The position numbers and the translations under genes were made by a program. The notes beneath the pieces were generated by a model. The model did no database searches. It worked only from the letters and a program-made list of their open reading frames with translations, and was not told where the DNA came from. Below, in pieces: positions 1 to 13,027 of a stretch of DNA of 64,000 nt. The DNA comes from Pseudeuparius sepicola (taxonomy: Eukaryota > Arthropoda > Insecta > Coleoptera > Anthribidae). The DNA is taken from positions 23,584,876 through 23,648,875 of the forward strand of contig OY987305.1 in assembly GCA_963920635.1 (NCBI GenBank). Direction: 5' to 3'. The first letter of the stretch is position 1, and each line of letters begins with the position of its first letter.

Positions 1-336
1 TAGCAAAAATCCATGCATGGCCGTGGCTAAAGGTCGACAGGGGGACGTCATGGCTTAATTACGATTTAGGGTTTTTATTAGTTGCGAGTCGTGACATGTC
101 ACAGCGTCGCGGCTGGGTCAACGGTCGGAGGGATAATGACGGGCACTTTGGCACCTCGGAGAAAGTCGAGCGCGCGAAGATCGTGGCAGGGGCGAAGGTC
201 AACGGTCGGCGCGATTGGCTGGGGGGCGTGGTTTGGGAGTGGAGGGGGTAAGTTTGGTCACGTTTTGACCACGTTTTAGCCCCCATAAGAAATACATGGG
301 GAAATTGGCCTTGAACGCACATAGCTATACTACTTT
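1..336. other. Spacer, nothing recognised
   Basis: Moderately GC-rich at 80-280, with short open frames on both strands that show no motif or conserved pattern. I see no gene or complete repeat here. Confidence 0.4.
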
Positions 337-588
337 AAAACGAATAAAATAAGTTTACGTTTTCGTAAAGATACAGCTTTTTTAAATCAAAAAGCATGTC
401 GCCAGAATTGTAAAAAAAACATACTTTGGCAAGTACATGCTTATCAACCAATCACTGTACCTACAATAAAATTAATTGGTACTTACTTTTATAACAATTT
501 CGCGAAACAAGCTTTTTGATTTAACAAGCTTGTCGCAGTTCGGCATTGAATTACATTAACGAAAACCTAAACTTATTTTATTCGTTTT
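337..588. repeat. Foldback/MITE-like element, 252 bp
   Basis: The outer arms at 337-366 and 559-588 are near-perfect inverted repeats (AAAACGAATAAAATAAGTTT and its reverse complement, with one or two mismatches). A second inverted pair lies inside (AATCAAAAAGC near 387 against its complement near 510). There is no coding capacity. I could not assign a target duplication with confidence. The structure fits a non-autonomous DNA transposon or a foldback element. Confidence 0.6.
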
Positions 589-1822
589 GGTACATGGTTT
601 AAATAAAAGCTTGTTTTTTATTATTTATTTAATTATTAACTATTATTTCGAAAGTGTGCTGAGAACTGCGAGGGAGCGTAGGTTTTTAGGCTCTTGTGGT
701 AACATTAGCACTTTTATTGCTATGCTTGTGGGGGCTTACCAAATTGTGTGGACATACACATATTCCCACAATTTAAAACGACCTTCCCACCATTTTCAAA
801 ATACAAATCGCCTACGATTTGCTTTATACCCCGCCCGATTTTCACGAGATCCGTTTTTCTTTTATTTATTTAAAATCTGACACTACTGCGTTAATGGGGA
901 CATCCTAACTAAAGCCCCCATATATCAGACTTGTTCAAAAAATATATAGAGAGTTCCGTTTTGCGGGGTGTTAAGGTTGAGCAAAATAGGAGTTTTACAA
1001 GCATCTGGTGAGTCAAGAGTGCCATGGAATTACTTTGAAACAGTTGGATGGTCAACAGGACCCCCCTCAAAACAGTTGAATTGTCATCACGACCATCCAA
1101 AGTGTATAAAGATTCAATGCAAAAATATAAGGGAATTTTATATCTTACCATCTTAGCGAAAACACAAAATTAAAACTAGCTTAATGTTGACCTAATTAAC
1201 ACCCCGTATAACAAATTAATATTTTTCTCAACGCGAACCTTCATTGCGAAGGAAGCAAAAACTTATGAAAAGTTACTTTCTTGCGGCCGTTTCACCTCTT
1301 GTAAACACTAACCGGGGGATATAGGTTTACATACAGGGTGTCTATTGATGGAACGCCACTCAACAATATCTCGACAAATATGTATTTTTCGGAGAATTTT
1401 ATTTGAAAGAAATTATTATTATAATTTTGATAGACAAGCTTTGTGTAAAAACATACTTGAGATTCATGACCTACTTTCCAAGACATTTTAGAAAAACCCT
1501 AAAAATGCCGTAAATTCTTCGGCTTAAACTCTGTGGAGAAAACTGATTGCTTTGAACCTACATTCGAATTTGGGAAAATGCTATGGTTTCGTGGGTGCTC
1601 CTGTAGCACTCAATTTATAGCCGGCATACTAGAAAATTTTAAAAATGTGCGAGATACACTGGTTTTCAGATTTAAGTCAGCACTATTCCTAACTTCGTTA
1701 TTATTGGAGCTACAAAGTCAGTTAAATAGGCTAGTATTATTCTTTCTACTGATAACGATGATGAAAACGGAATAAAAATCGAAATTCGCGAGTTATGTCA
1801 AAATGTTCCATTTTTTTCAAAT
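589..1822. other. AT-rich spacer with transposon-end fragments
   Basis: No gene is supported. Around 1,333 the sequence ACAGGGTGTCTATTGATGG resembles the CAGGGTG-type terminus of TA-inserting insect elements, but no partner end is visible. Short open frames on both strands lack recognisable domains. Confidence 0.4.
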
Positions 1823-2224
1823 GGGACACCCAGTACACAACATTCTCAATCGATAGGAAATTGAATTCTGAACAAAAATTGTTCTATGACCTTTTATCCT
1901 AAAATCAAAAATGACAAAGCAATTGGTGAATTTTCAAACTCGCTAAGGCGACTGTGTTAGTTGGCGTAACTTTGCCTTACCATGAAGTGTAGATGTCAAA
2001 CAGTATTTTTATTTTAAATTATTCTATAAACTTCAGCAACAAAATTTATATGTCTTGACGGCATTTATAAAATAAACGAATGTTGTTTGTGAAATAACAG
2101 CCACCTTGACGAATTTGAAAAATCATCAATAATTGGTTTGTTATTTTTTCATTTTACGATAAAAGGTCATAGGACAATTTTTGTTAAGAATTCTGTCGAT
2201 CGAGAATATTATACACTGTGTCCC
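1823..2224. repeat. MITE-like element with ~75-bp inverted arms
   Basis: The left arm at 1,823-1,903 (starting GGGACACCCAGTACACAAC) pairs with the right arm at 2,149-2,224 (ending ATTATACACTGTGTCCC). The arms share blocks such as the complement of GACCTTTTATC at both inner ends. The centre is non-coding. This is probably a non-autonomous DNA transposon; no family can be named from the sequence alone. Confidence 0.6.
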
Positions 2225-2309
2225 GGATAAGAATGAACAGCATGGGGATATTGCAAACGGTGAGAGATAGAGCAATGGTTAAATGGGGAAAAAGTTGCGC
2301 AATTTTGAG

Positions 2310-3383
2310 GTTAATAAAATGGCACAAAGAGATTTCTAATATTTTTTCATTTTTGAGTTATTTTGAAAAAAGTAAAATTTTGCATTTTCGATTTTATTTT
2401 TTCTGAACTTGTTATCACAGTTAGAACAAAAAGAAGAACACTTCCGTTTTTAGATTTGTTCTACAACGTTTCGTTTTTAAGAAACCATCTTTAACTTTAT
2501 TTTTTTAAATACGGACCTGGATTTTTTTTGCAGATTTTGAAATCACTTTTCATTGCAAATACCAAGATGTATGACACAAAATATTTTTAAAATGTTTTGA
2601 GACAATTATACTGAAAATTAATTTTTTTCCATTCATTTTTTTCTAATGCGGCCCTGTATTTAATAATAAGTCTAAATATTAATCAGTATTGTCAACAATT
2701 TAACTTACAACTGATCTTTCACTTGGAGAACTAAAAAAAGGACGGCAAAGACTAATAACAGTCACATACGATAATAAAGAATTAATAAAAATCCTCCACC
2801 TAGAAGGCTTAGAAACAACGAAACTAACCCCTTGTCATTTGTCATAACTCCCACTGTATCAGTTAGTTAACAATTTGTATCACTAGAAATGGAGGGTGCG
2901 CTTTTTTAAATGACGACAAATTTAACATGTCAGCATGTTATATCTTGTGTCACAGAAATAGTGTAGAGGCCGAACGAATGTATTGTCGCAATTAATATAT
3001 GGGAAAAGTTATTGGTTTCGTTGGCTTAAAGCTTTCTTCTCACAATTAGAAAAAGCGAAGAATTTACTCCAAAACACAATGCGACACTGTTTGCTGTGTA
3101 CAACAACAGAAAAACACTTACCAGACAGGGCCGTATTTAAAAATATGAAGTTTTCGAAGTCAAAATAAACGGTAAGTTAAATTGTTGTCAATAGTGATTA
3201 ATATTTAGACCTCTTATTATTAAATACAGGGCCGCAATAGAAAAAAATGAATGTAAAAAAAGGAATTTTCAGTATAATTGTCTCAAAACATTTTAAAAAT
3301 ATTTCGTGTTCTACTACTTTTTCAAAATAACTCAAAAAACGAAAAAAGATATTAGAAATCTGTTTGTGCCATTTTATTGACCG
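2310..3383. repeat. Large inverted-repeat element, ~1.07 kb
   Basis: Two matched blocks are inverted. Positions 2,310-2,375 (TTAATAAAATGGCACAAAGA onwards) match 3,318-3,383. Positions 2,574-2,712 (including GCGGCCCTGTATTTAATAA) match 3,170-3,308. About 190 bp of the left arm (2,380-2,570) is missing from the right arm. The centre is AT-rich, with no domain-bearing ORF. It is consistent with a foldback or non-autonomous transposon partly deleted on one side. Confidence 0.6.
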
Positions 3384-3403
3384 TTTGCGGATAAATAATG
3401 CCC

Positions 3404-4870
3404 CTAACGTGATCTAAAAATTAAGTTAGTTAGTTGTTCACGCGTGCACCACAATTTCTTAATCCAGTAACTTTGGAGATGATCTGGACTTGATGCCTTC
3501 CAGTTGTGGGAATTCTTGATGACATTGAAGACCTCATCGGTTGTGAATTGCTCATGTTGTATCTGGCTATAGTTCCGGCCTATCTCGCGTTCTTCATTGA
3601 TCCAACCGGCACTGACATTGCACGGAACTGGTGTGGCAAATTTATTTCTCCAGAAACCGTCAACCTGTTCTCTGCAAGGGTAACTCGTATTTGTGGCATC
3701 GGCGCTAGAATTCAAAGTACGGTAGAAACCTTTTTCTGATCGTTCAAAAAGTTCGTTGTCCCGTTTTCTGTTGTTACTAGCCTTGTATCTCCTCAGACGC
3801 CATGCGAAAACAGAAAGTTTTTGTTTTAAAGTATCAAGACATTGTTGAGCAGTGATGTTCGCGGGGTCATGCTGAGAATGCATTTCTCTCGATCTTCCCA
3901 TTGAGCCATTCGTAGTTCTGGTCTTGCACGATTCAATTCTTGGGCCGTTCGGATGTTGGATCCCATTACAGTGATGATTACCGTTGCGGCACAGTAGATT
4001 AACATGTGCATATGTTCTAGTGTTGGTGCCACTGAAACATAGTTAGGTAAAATTCTGGTGTTCATAAGATCGAGCAAGATTGCAAGCTTCCTGGAAGAAT
4101 TAAATCTTGGTGGCGGTGGTCTGCTCAGTGAGTCTGTGCCTTCGTATCGCAATACTGCCTTTCTCAGCTGTATGTCAAAGCTTTCAAAGTGTTCTTCGTT
4201 AACCGATTTGTTTTGCCGTTTCGTCTTCTTGTTGTGATCCCTGCTCTTGAATTTCCCCGTTGTTGTTATACATGTCTATGTGTTCGCCATGGATATCTAG
4301 CTCAACTTCCCGTTTGATATCGTTAAGTCGCGTTTCTGTGATTCTGACATTTCGTAGAATAGTTCGATACTGATATGACATGCTTTGTTCGGACACTTGC
4401 ATGTGTGGAAACTCCCTGCAGAACTCGGCATGCAGTTGTTGTCGGTAGCCGATCATCTCTTGTCCTAAGTTTGTCACCCTGTAAAAAATACGCATAATCG
4501 ATTTATTCATGCGTCGCAGTTGTAATCCCGCCTGAGTTAACGCTGGCTGAAGTTCCCGCGTAGCACCTTCGGTGGGTGGAACCCTAGTTCTCGTTTGGCT
4601 CCCATGTTGTAGCAGCGCCCTGTCACCGACGTCCCGCTCGCTGCCCAGCGCCGGCTCCAGACATGCCCTGGCGATCCCCAGGCAGCGGCCATATAACAAA
4701 TATTCTATGATTCTCCATATCCATTGGTTTCTCCCGTACCGTGGGAGTGACGGCCCTCGGTCGCGTTTTACGACTGGCGGAGCCACGGTAGGAGTATTCC
4801 AGACCCATTCCTGTGTAACCGGGAGTCGCGGGATTGTCACACCCGTAGGTCTGCCCCTGTCACAGGCCAA
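3404..4870 (-). pseudogene. Non-LTR retrotransposon (LINE) fragment, 5' and early RT part
   Basis: Three minus-strand open stretches lie in series: 4,870-4,199, 4,152-3,826 and 3,901-3,404. They form one interrupted coding region that changes frame twice. The last stretch has features of the region just before reverse transcriptase in insect non-LTR elements: a basic ARG/LYS-rich segment, an NELFERSEKGFYR block, and a NWKASSPDHLQSYWIKKLW block that looks like a degenerate 'KAPGPDxIxxxWIK' RT motif 0. No YxDD motif is present, so the element is truncated within RT at its 3' side (near 3,400). It is a dead fragment. The exact clade is uncertain. Confidence 0.6.
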
Positions 4871-5012
4871 GCCTCTCCATGCGTAACTGCGTAAATCGCG
4901 GGATCGTCACACCCGTGAATCTGCCCCTCTCACAGGTCAGACCCATCCCTGCGTAACTGGGGAGCGCGGGATCGTTACACCCGTGGATTTGCCTCTCTCA
5001 CAGGTCAGATCC
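4806..5012. repeat. Tandem repeat, ~69-bp unit, 3 copies
   Basis: The block CGCGGGATNGTNACACCCGT recurs at about 4,827, 4,897 and 4,965, each followed by CTGCCCCTCTCACAGGTCAG-like sequence. It abuts the 5' side of the minus-strand LINE fragment. It may therefore be that element's 5' UTR/promoter array, as tandem 5' UTR monomers occur in several LINE families. Confidence 0.7.
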
Positions 5013-8000
5013 CCCCTGCGCATTTATTATTATCATTATTACTGTTGAGAACCCAAACGTTCTTAGGGTCTAACGACTTGTCAATCGTTCATGTCTTCCG
5101 TGCTCCGTGTACAAAACATTCCAGGCGAATTAAACAGTGCTATAACCTTCTATCTATACAGTCAGAGACACTGTGACTGTTTATTTACAAAAGAAGTTAG
5201 AGAACAATAATTAAGAATGACTTAAAATTTATAAGAAATTATATAAATCCAAAAATAAAAATTAAATTAAATCCTATTGATACTATTAAGTATATTCCCT
5301 TTATATTATGCAATTAATCACCACTTTAGTTGACTAGTAGCGAGTCCAAAATAAATTAACTAAAGACAAGTTCGAAATAAAAAAAATATGAGATCACGGT
5401 TCTTTCAAAAATTACTTAAATTTGCATGAAACTACAACGATAATTGTTGGCCAAAATCAGCTATGAAAATAAGCTGCTCCCGGTGATATTTATCAAAAAA
5501 TTTACGTTAAACTTGACCAAAATAGTCTGAGAACTACAAAAATATTACAAAAAAACAGTGGCTCTCCGTCTGGTATCGACTTACTATGTGCATCGACTCA
5601 TGTGAATGAAAATACTACAAAACAAACTGAAAAATGCATAAACTTGAACTGCACAGGCCAGGGTAAAGGTGCTATGAAAGCGTAGAAATTAACTCTATCC
5701 AAGAAATATTCGTGCAATGGAGTGAGCTACAGGTGAGTTTTTAAATATGGATTCTACCAAAAAAATATCAAGATAACTTCAAAAAACTCACCTGTAACGC
5801 GTGATCCACTCCTGCCCTGTGCCTTGTCCAAGAAATGGAAATGCAAGATTCCCACGGCCACGCTTCAGCCGCGACCAACTAAAGGGTCGGCTGCTTGAAA
5901 CTCTAAAATTCAGGACGACCGGTATTCACATGAAAACAGAAAATATACCGTTAATCGGGTCCAGAAAATTAATCTACCAACAAATGCATATAATATAGTC
6001 GAAAGATAGTAGCCGGCAGGCGACAAAGTTAGATAAAAATCTGAATTGGAAAACTACCTGATGCTACCTTTTTACCTGACAGGACAGAACCACCGAGATG
6101 CTAATTGAAGAGAAGACCAAAATGAACAGCACGAGAGTGGTGGGAGGTGCTCTTTTACAAGGCCAGTTCCAAAAAACACCCAAGTTAGGTCCGTGATCTC
6201 CGGATGCCAGAACTCAAGAACCTCGAACCGTTCGAATGCTTAGAAGTGTAGCACCAAGTATATAAGAACAAGACCCGCAGATTGCACTGCGAACAGACCA
6301 CTTGAACTCAAGCACTGACTTCCACAGATCTGAATTTGTGAGTTCAGAACAAAATACTGAAATTATGTGTTCAAAGGTTGATAATAATTATTTAAAAACG
6401 TGGTAACGGAGTTTTAACGAAAAATTCCGTAACAACGTTCAATGCGTCGTGTATGATGTACGATTGCTAATTGCGAAAACAAATTCAATTTTCGCGACAT
6501 CGACGTTAATGACTAAAAATAAACGCAGGAAATGAGTATAAGTACCTACTTTTTGAATAGTTCTTCACGTACAGAGGGTAAATAAACGCTATTTTTGTTT
6601 ACTATTACGTGAATTGCAACATATGCGCCATACATAGGCGTACAAAACCATAAAATTGGTTATTACGCGTGGTAGGCGGGAAAAAACACTGGAAAGAGTG
6701 TAAGTACCTGTTTTTCCCCATGTTTTTCCCCATTTTAGGCAGTTTATAATTATTTCCTTGATTAATTATTAACATTCTGTTAACAATTCGGCCTTTAAGA
6801 TTTTTAATCCGCTACTTATAAATCATTTATTCGGATGTCTGGAGCGTATTTTAATTAAATAATTACCCGCCCTCATTTTTCAATTTGTTTAATTTTGGGA
6901 AAAGTAGTTTAAACAACAAAATAATATTTCTCTGGACTAATAGTAAAAGCTATCAATAATCAAGTTTAAATACTTACCTATAAGAAAAATTAAATTTACT
7001 TAATTACAGGGTGTCTCAACCAACTGATGCGCATTCCTCATTCTCTTACTGCCTCTATAGTCATTAATTATATTTCTAGTCAAAGTTCAACTTCGAAATT
7101 CAATGCAAAACTGTATACATATTTTGAGGTAACTTTCTCACAACTGTATAGTAATGGCTGCAGCGCCAGTGGATTCCTAATTATTTTCTGCCAATACCAA
7201 TGACATTAGAAAAGCTGTTATGTAGTACAGTGATTAATCAGGAACAGAATCGGCACCGTCTTAGAAGAGTTTAAAGCAAACGAATAGTCATGATATATCA
7301 AAGGAAAGGCTGAGGACACTTCGAGCCGAATACTTATGCCTTCAGAAAGGAAGGAACTGGAATAAGATGAGATAAACGATAGGATAAGTGGATTGAACGA
7401 GTGCAATAAAGTGATGAGAAAATTTTAAAGTAAGAACAGAATCTCTAAAAAATCTCTGCCTCATAACTGTCCTATTTTATTTCCAATAGGGCATAAAATT
7501 TGTATTAAAGAATTGGAAAATACTTAGAATTAGATTGATTTTTTTTACACTACAAGCATTTTTACTCCAGTGAACAGACCCAAGTAGGAAAAGATTACAT
7601 TGAAACCATAATCTTTACTAATATAATTATAACAGTTTGATATTGATCTTAGAAATTCACAAGGTTATAATATTTGAAAATACGTACACAATTTTTAAGG
7701 TCATAGGCGTACGTATTAAGATGCTGAGGGAGAGGGATGGGGGGCAAAACCTTTTAATTTCTCTTTTTAAGGTAGACAAATTATTAGATTATGTTTATGG
7801 AAAACTCATACCAAATTTGAGCAGAATATTTCAATAAACATGAATTTTTGTTTAGGGAAGTATAAAATAATAAAGAATCCCAACAAATAGCAATGTAAGT
7901 TGAAATATCTCGTGAATCAAATCTTAACACATGATTTTACAAGAGTAAACAAATTAATAAATAAAAAGTGTATATGCAGTTTGTTCCGTTTGTTCTTAGA

Positions 8001-8426
8001 TTTTTTTCTAAAATTACACAAAAAATATGTTTTTATAAGGAATAAATCTACGCTAAATTTACCACCCCATATCTTGAATCAGAGACGCGTCAATGACAAA
8101 TGGAATAAGATAAGTTCCATTTTTTAGTTCAAAGAATCTGTCGTCTAGTGCCAATTATGTTCTTTTGGTCTTATCGATAAAAACTTAATTATTGCATCGC
8201 TCAAGAAATTTTCTCTTTCTGGCTTTGGATTCTGGTTCACCGCAACACAGCCAATGCGAAAACATGTTCCATATAATGCTATGTTCGTATTTTTTTGGGG
8301 TACCAACTTGTTACATAATTTTTATTATTTGATATTTTTATGTGAAATACCCCATATATCCTGCATTTAAGCTGAGTTAAAAGGAAGCGCTTTGTAAGTT
8401 TCCAAATAATGGCAGACAATTACTGA
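5013..8426. other. AT-rich intergenic stretch, no gene recognised
   Basis: No ORF with domain features is found in 3.4 kb. A hairpin at 5,729-5,793 is formed by CAGGTGAGTTTTT and its complement AAAAACTCACCTG. A CAGGGTGTCTC motif at about 7,009 resembles a transposon end without a visible partner. The open frames here are short and low-complexity. Some could be decayed repeats that I cannot classify. Confidence 0.4.
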
Positions 8427-8632
8427 TGTTAGGGAATGTATACTATATCCACCAGAAGGAACATACACTACACCGGCTAGTTAGTTTTTATGAGATGAGT
8501 GTAATAGCTATTAGGATGATACAATCATTTTGTTCGTTTGTGAGTCAGTTGGTGATGTATACTTGAAGGGAATACAAGTTGTTGTTCTACGAACCTCTGG
8601 AGATATTATTTTATTCCCAAAGACCCCCAACA
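8427..8632 (+). repeat. 5' LTR of Ty3/gypsy element
   Basis: This 206-bp repeat begins TGTTAGGGAATGTATAC and ends CCCCCAACA. It is identical to the 3' LTR except for one C in the C-run near its end. A CT-rich run (8,684-8,699) and the gag ATG at 8,703 follow. I could not match the primer-binding site to a tRNA with confidence. Confidence 0.9.
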
Positions 8633-8702
8633 ACTCAGAAGTGGGATTTATACAGATAGTGTCCAAATTCGTACGATTTTTTTTCTCTCTCTCTCTCTCG
8701 CC

Positions 8703-9742
8703 ATGCCAAAAAGGAAGCGAAAAGTATCAACTTCAAGCTCATCAACTTCGTCAACTAGTACCAGTTCATCAAGTAGCAGCTCCCGCTCCGCTAGTAGTGA
8801 TAGAAGAAGGCGTTCTAAAAGAAAGGCAAAATATAGAAAAAGAAAGAACCGTGAGTCGAAACAAAAACAAAAGGACCTGAAGTTAATAGAGATTGGGGTA
8901 AGTACGGCTATGAAGTCATTGCGTGAACGAACATCTGCCCATAATCTGATCAATTTAGTGCCCCAGTTCGATCCCAAAAGGGACAATGTACAAGATTGGC
9001 TTAAAATATTGGACGAACATGCTAATTACTATAAGTGGGATGATAATACCATTAAATTTCAGGCGTTAAATAAACTAATAGGTACAGCAAATAGTTGGTA
9101 CAAAAATTTTATAAAAACTGAAATAGGTTGGGCAAATTTCACTTGGCAAAAATGGAAACATATCCTGCAATCAACTTTTACGTCACAAAAAACACTTATG
9201 AGCTATTTATGGGCATAGCAAACCATAAGCCAGTGCCAGGAGAATCCCTTTATTCTTTCCATTTCGACCATCTGGCAAAAATTGATGAATTAAAAGTTAA
9301 TTTTTCAGAAACCGATAAAGTTTCCTTGATAACGGGGGCGATAAATGATGTAACTGTTATATCGTCTGTAAAATCAGCAAACATGAGTAAACTAAGTGTT
9401 TTGGCAAATTATTTAAAAGATAGGACATATGAAATTCCGGGTACTAGCAAATCTACAAATTTATATTATTACAATAAAAATGCAAAATATAATAAAAATA
9501 ATCTAGATAACAAGATTGTTGAGCAAAAGAACAACCAACCAGGAAAAAGTAAAATGGTAACTTGTTTTTGCTGTGGATCAATGGATCATAAAAAAGCAAT
9601 GTGTAGATTTAATAATTCTCAGTGTACATTTTGCGGCATAAAAGGCCATACAGAAAATATATGTAGAAAGAAAAGGTACAGCAACATAAACATTAAAAAA
9701 AAAGAAAAAAACAGAGAAAAAAATAAACATTATTCAAAGTAA
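8703..9742 (+). pseudogene. gag: Gag of Ty3/gypsy element (frameshifted)
   Basis: The frame from ATG 8,703 encodes a basic, Ser/Arg-rich N-terminus and a capsid-like region with the RDNVQDWLKILDEHANYY and WQKWKHILQSTF blocks. Near the A-run at 9,187-9,192 it runs into a stop (9,216-9,218), while the continuation lies in another frame and ends at 9,742. That part carries two CX2CX4HX4C zinc knuckles (CCGSMDHKKAMC and CTFCGIKGHTENIC) expected of a nucleocapsid. One lost base in the A-run explains the break, so either a mutation or a homopolymer sequencing error is possible. Gag would form the virus-like particle and bind element RNA. Confidence 0.85.
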
Positions 9743-11405
9743 GAACTACAAAAACAAATGTATCTTCAATATTGGTATAAATGGTTGTAAAACTGTGGCT
9801 TTTGTCGATTTTGGCAGTGACTGCTCTATTTTACGGCACAGCAAAGCTACAGAAATGAATCTAAATGTTATGTCATTAGAAAAACCGGTGGTGATATCCG
9901 GATTTCTAGATAAAAGTACCGAAACATCAAAAGCAGTTTCCGCCTCAATTACTATAGGAGAAATAACATTACCATGTGTTCTTTATGTTCTTCCAGATAA
10001 TAATATAGATTTTGACTGTATTATCGGACGAAATTTTACTGAAAATAAAGCCATAAATTATTTTAGGGTGGGGGAGACACTTTCATTCGTTTATTCAAAG
10101 AACCATCCATCTGTGTATCGGATAACTGACTCGAGTAATGCAGACGTAACTACTATGGTCGATGTTTTGTTAAACAATTATAAAGACTGTATTTCTATGT
10201 CTTCATTTAAGAGCTTGGGTAAACTTGATTGTGTACCTATGAAGATAGAAGTAACAAGTAACAGACCGGTTGCACGTAATCCGTACAGAATGGCCGAAGC
10301 GGAAAAGATCACGCTTAATAAAATAATTGACGAGCTTCTAGACGCAGGAATTATAAGAGAAAGTTTTTCACCATATGCAAGCCCTGTTTTATTAGTTAAC
10401 AAGAGAAATAATGAGAAACGGCTATGCGTTGATTATAGAGCCCTTAATACTATAACGGTGAAAGAGAAATACCCTATTCCCAGAATAGACGATCTCATTG
10501 ATAAATTGGGTGGAAGTAAATATTTCACAAGTTTAGATTTTAAATCAGGATATCACCAAATAGTCATGCACCCGGACTCGATAGACAAAACGGCATTTAT
10601 AACACCCACTGGTCATTATGAATACACAAGAATGCCGTTTGGTTTATCAAACGCTCCCGCGGTATTCCAGAGAGCTATAAATAAAATATTCGAAGAAATT
10701 AAATCAAATAATATTCTTGTCTACCTTGATGATGTTCTGATTACTTCCAAAACACAAACAGAAGGGTTACAAATTTTAGAAGAAGTCTTTAAACTATTGA
10801 GAAAACATCACGTAACCATAAACCGATCAAAATGTTCGTTTCTCGAAACTGAAATTTCCTTTTTGGGTTATCGTATAACACGTGAAGGTGTCACTCCCGA
10901 CCAACGTAAAATAGATGCTGTACAAAATTTCCCACAACCTAAAAATATTCACCAGCTACGTCAATTTATTGGTCTAATAAGTTACTTTAGAAAATTTATA
11001 AATAAATTTGCACAAAAATGTAGTCTTTTAACAAAACTATTAAAAAAAAGATGCTGCTTGGAAGTGGACACACGAACATAGTGAAGTAATGAATTATTTC
11101 AAAAGTGTTCTAATAAATAAGCCAATATTAGTCATCTTCGATTCTCAATTAAAAACGATCGTGTACACGGACGCAAGCCGTGACGGGATAGGTTGCATTA
11201 TTGTACAAGTAACAGAAAAGGGCGAACAACCAGTGGCGTACTTTAGCAGACAAACTACGGGTTACGAAAAAAATTATCACTCTTTTGAATTGGAATGATT
11301 GGCGGTTGTGGTAAGTTTACAAAAATATAGACATTACTTATTAGGCATAGAATTTTGTATAAGAACTGATTGTAGTGCAGTCCGAAGTACCATGAATAAA
11401 AAGAA
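9726..11405 (+). pseudogene. pol: Pol, N-terminal part: protease, RT and RNase H (broken)
   Basis: The frame opens at 9,726, slightly overlapping gag, and runs to a stop at 11,079-11,081. The aspartic protease signature reads VDFGSDCS, a variant of the usual DTG/DSG. RT follows with RIDDLIDKLGGSKYFTSLD, MPFGLSNAPAVFQRAI and the catalytic YLDDVLI. At the A8 run (11,042-11,049) the frame changes; RNase H continues at 11,089-11,298 with YTDASRDGIG. A TGA at 11,296-11,298 then interrupts it. After about 11,405 a stretch of the RNase H-integrase linker appears deleted. The piece is inactive as it stands. Confidence 0.85.
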
Positions 11406-11429
11406 TTTAATTTTAAAATTGAACATAGA

Positions 11430-12750
11430 GCGGGTAGACAAATGTTACATGTCGACGCTTTAAGTCGTAATCCTCCGACCCAACCAACTACAGAAAAAGT
11501 CATGATGATTTCAGAGGGAGACTGGTTAGCGACAGTTCAAAAGAAGGATTTTGAAATTTGTAAAATAAGAAAAGTTCTTGAATCTGGTGATATTGAAAAT
11601 AATAGAGACATTTTTAAAAAATATGATTTAAGAGCAGGAAAAGTATTCAAATTAACAGAAAAAAGCAGACGGTGGGTTGTTCCTAAGAACTGTCGCTGGC
11701 AAGTAACTCAACAAAACCACGATGAGGTTGGGCATTTTGCTTTGGAAAAAACATTAACTAGAATGCAAGAAAAATGTTGGTTTTCTAAGATGCGAAGATT
11801 TGTGTCAAAATACATAAAATCTTGTCTAAATTGTCAATACCACAAAATCCCGTCTGGAAAAAAACCGGGATTTCTCTTTTCTATTGTAAAGCATGCTCGT
11901 CCTTTCCATACCATAGACCATTTAGGTCCATTTGTTGTGTCAAAAAAGGGCAACAGACATGTTCTAGTAATCGTAGATTCGTTCACGAAATATAGGTTTA
12001 TCAGTGCCGTACCCTCTACGGAAACCGCACCAGTGGTCGCAGAATTATCCAAGTTAGTAACAATATTTGGATCTCCTAAAAGAATTATATCAGGCAACGG
12101 CCGAGCATTTACCTCAAAACAGTTTCAACAGTTTTGCGATGAGAAAGGTATTCGTCATTATAAGACAGCTGTAGCCATGCCAAGAGCGAATGGTCAGGTG
12201 GAACGCTACAATAAAACAATCCTTGATGCAATGGCTACAATGGGAGCAAAGGGTGTTGCCGAAGATTGGGACATCAATTTGGACAAAATTCAACTTGGTA
12301 TAAATAGTACAAAGAACAAGACCATCCAAGCCAATCCTAGTGAAGTATTCTTCGGAATAGAGTTGGCAACGGAGGGAGATCGATATACTCGGCATGTCCA
12401 AACCGACAAAGATATAGATGTTTCCGAGCTTAGAAGGCAAGTAGCAGAGAGACTTGAGAGAAATAGAGAGAAGCAAGATGAACACTGCAATAAAAAAAGG
12501 ATACCAGGGCCTAAATTTGAAGTCGGCGATGAAGTATTAATTAAGGTCACCAACTTTCCCTATGATGGGAACACACATAAGTTAAAGAAAAATACAGAGG
12601 ACCATTCACAGTCACTGAAAGTCTAGGGAATGATCGATATCGAGTACGTGAACAACTAGGATCTGAAAGATGTGCCAATCAAACTCGTTACGAAGGTGTA
12701 GTAGCTGTAGAGCACATGAAACACTTTAGAGCAAGGAACGACGATGATTG
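11430..12750 (+). pseudogene. pol: Pol, C-terminal part: integrase (broken)
   Basis: The open stretch 11,442-12,626 starts in the conserved HVDALSRNP linker. It then has the HHCC zinc-binding domain (HFALEKTLTRMQ...CLNCQ) and the DDE core: HTIDHLGPF for the first Asp, and RANGQVERYNK for the Glu. The second position reads SGNGRAFTS, where family members have an Asp before NG/xG, so a catalytic acid is missing. The frame is lost in an A-run near 12,590. The GPF-type C-terminal module continues in another frame to about 12,751. The enzyme would insert element cDNA, but this copy is dead. Confidence 0.85.
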
Positions 12751-12782
12751 GTAATTACTTATTTCTCTCTTATTTTGAATTG

Positions 12783-12906
12783 AAGACTAAATGAGCCCTA
12801 GCGCTAGTTAGTCTAAAGATAAATATGGAGGCTAAATGAGCTTTAAGAGCTAGTTAGTCCAGTGAATATGCAGACTAAAGGAGCTGTGTTATGGCTAGTT
12901 AGTAAA
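12783..12906 (+). repeat. Three ~45-bp repeats before the 3' LTR
   Basis: Units starting at about 12,784, 12,830 and 12,871 share a GACTAAATGAGC...GCTAGTTAGTC layout. The first copy can pair GACTAA with TTAGTC to form a stem-loop; the other two keep the motif imperfectly. The repeats lie between the end of pol and the 3' LTR of the Ty3/gypsy element. Confidence 0.65.
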
Positions 12907-13027
12907 TAAAAATAAATTAAGATGATACAAAAAAACCTAAGATATGAAAAAGTATATAGAGAAACTAACCAGATTGAATATTATTCCAGATTCATTGAGG
13001 ACAATGGAGATTCTCAGCATGGCCGGA

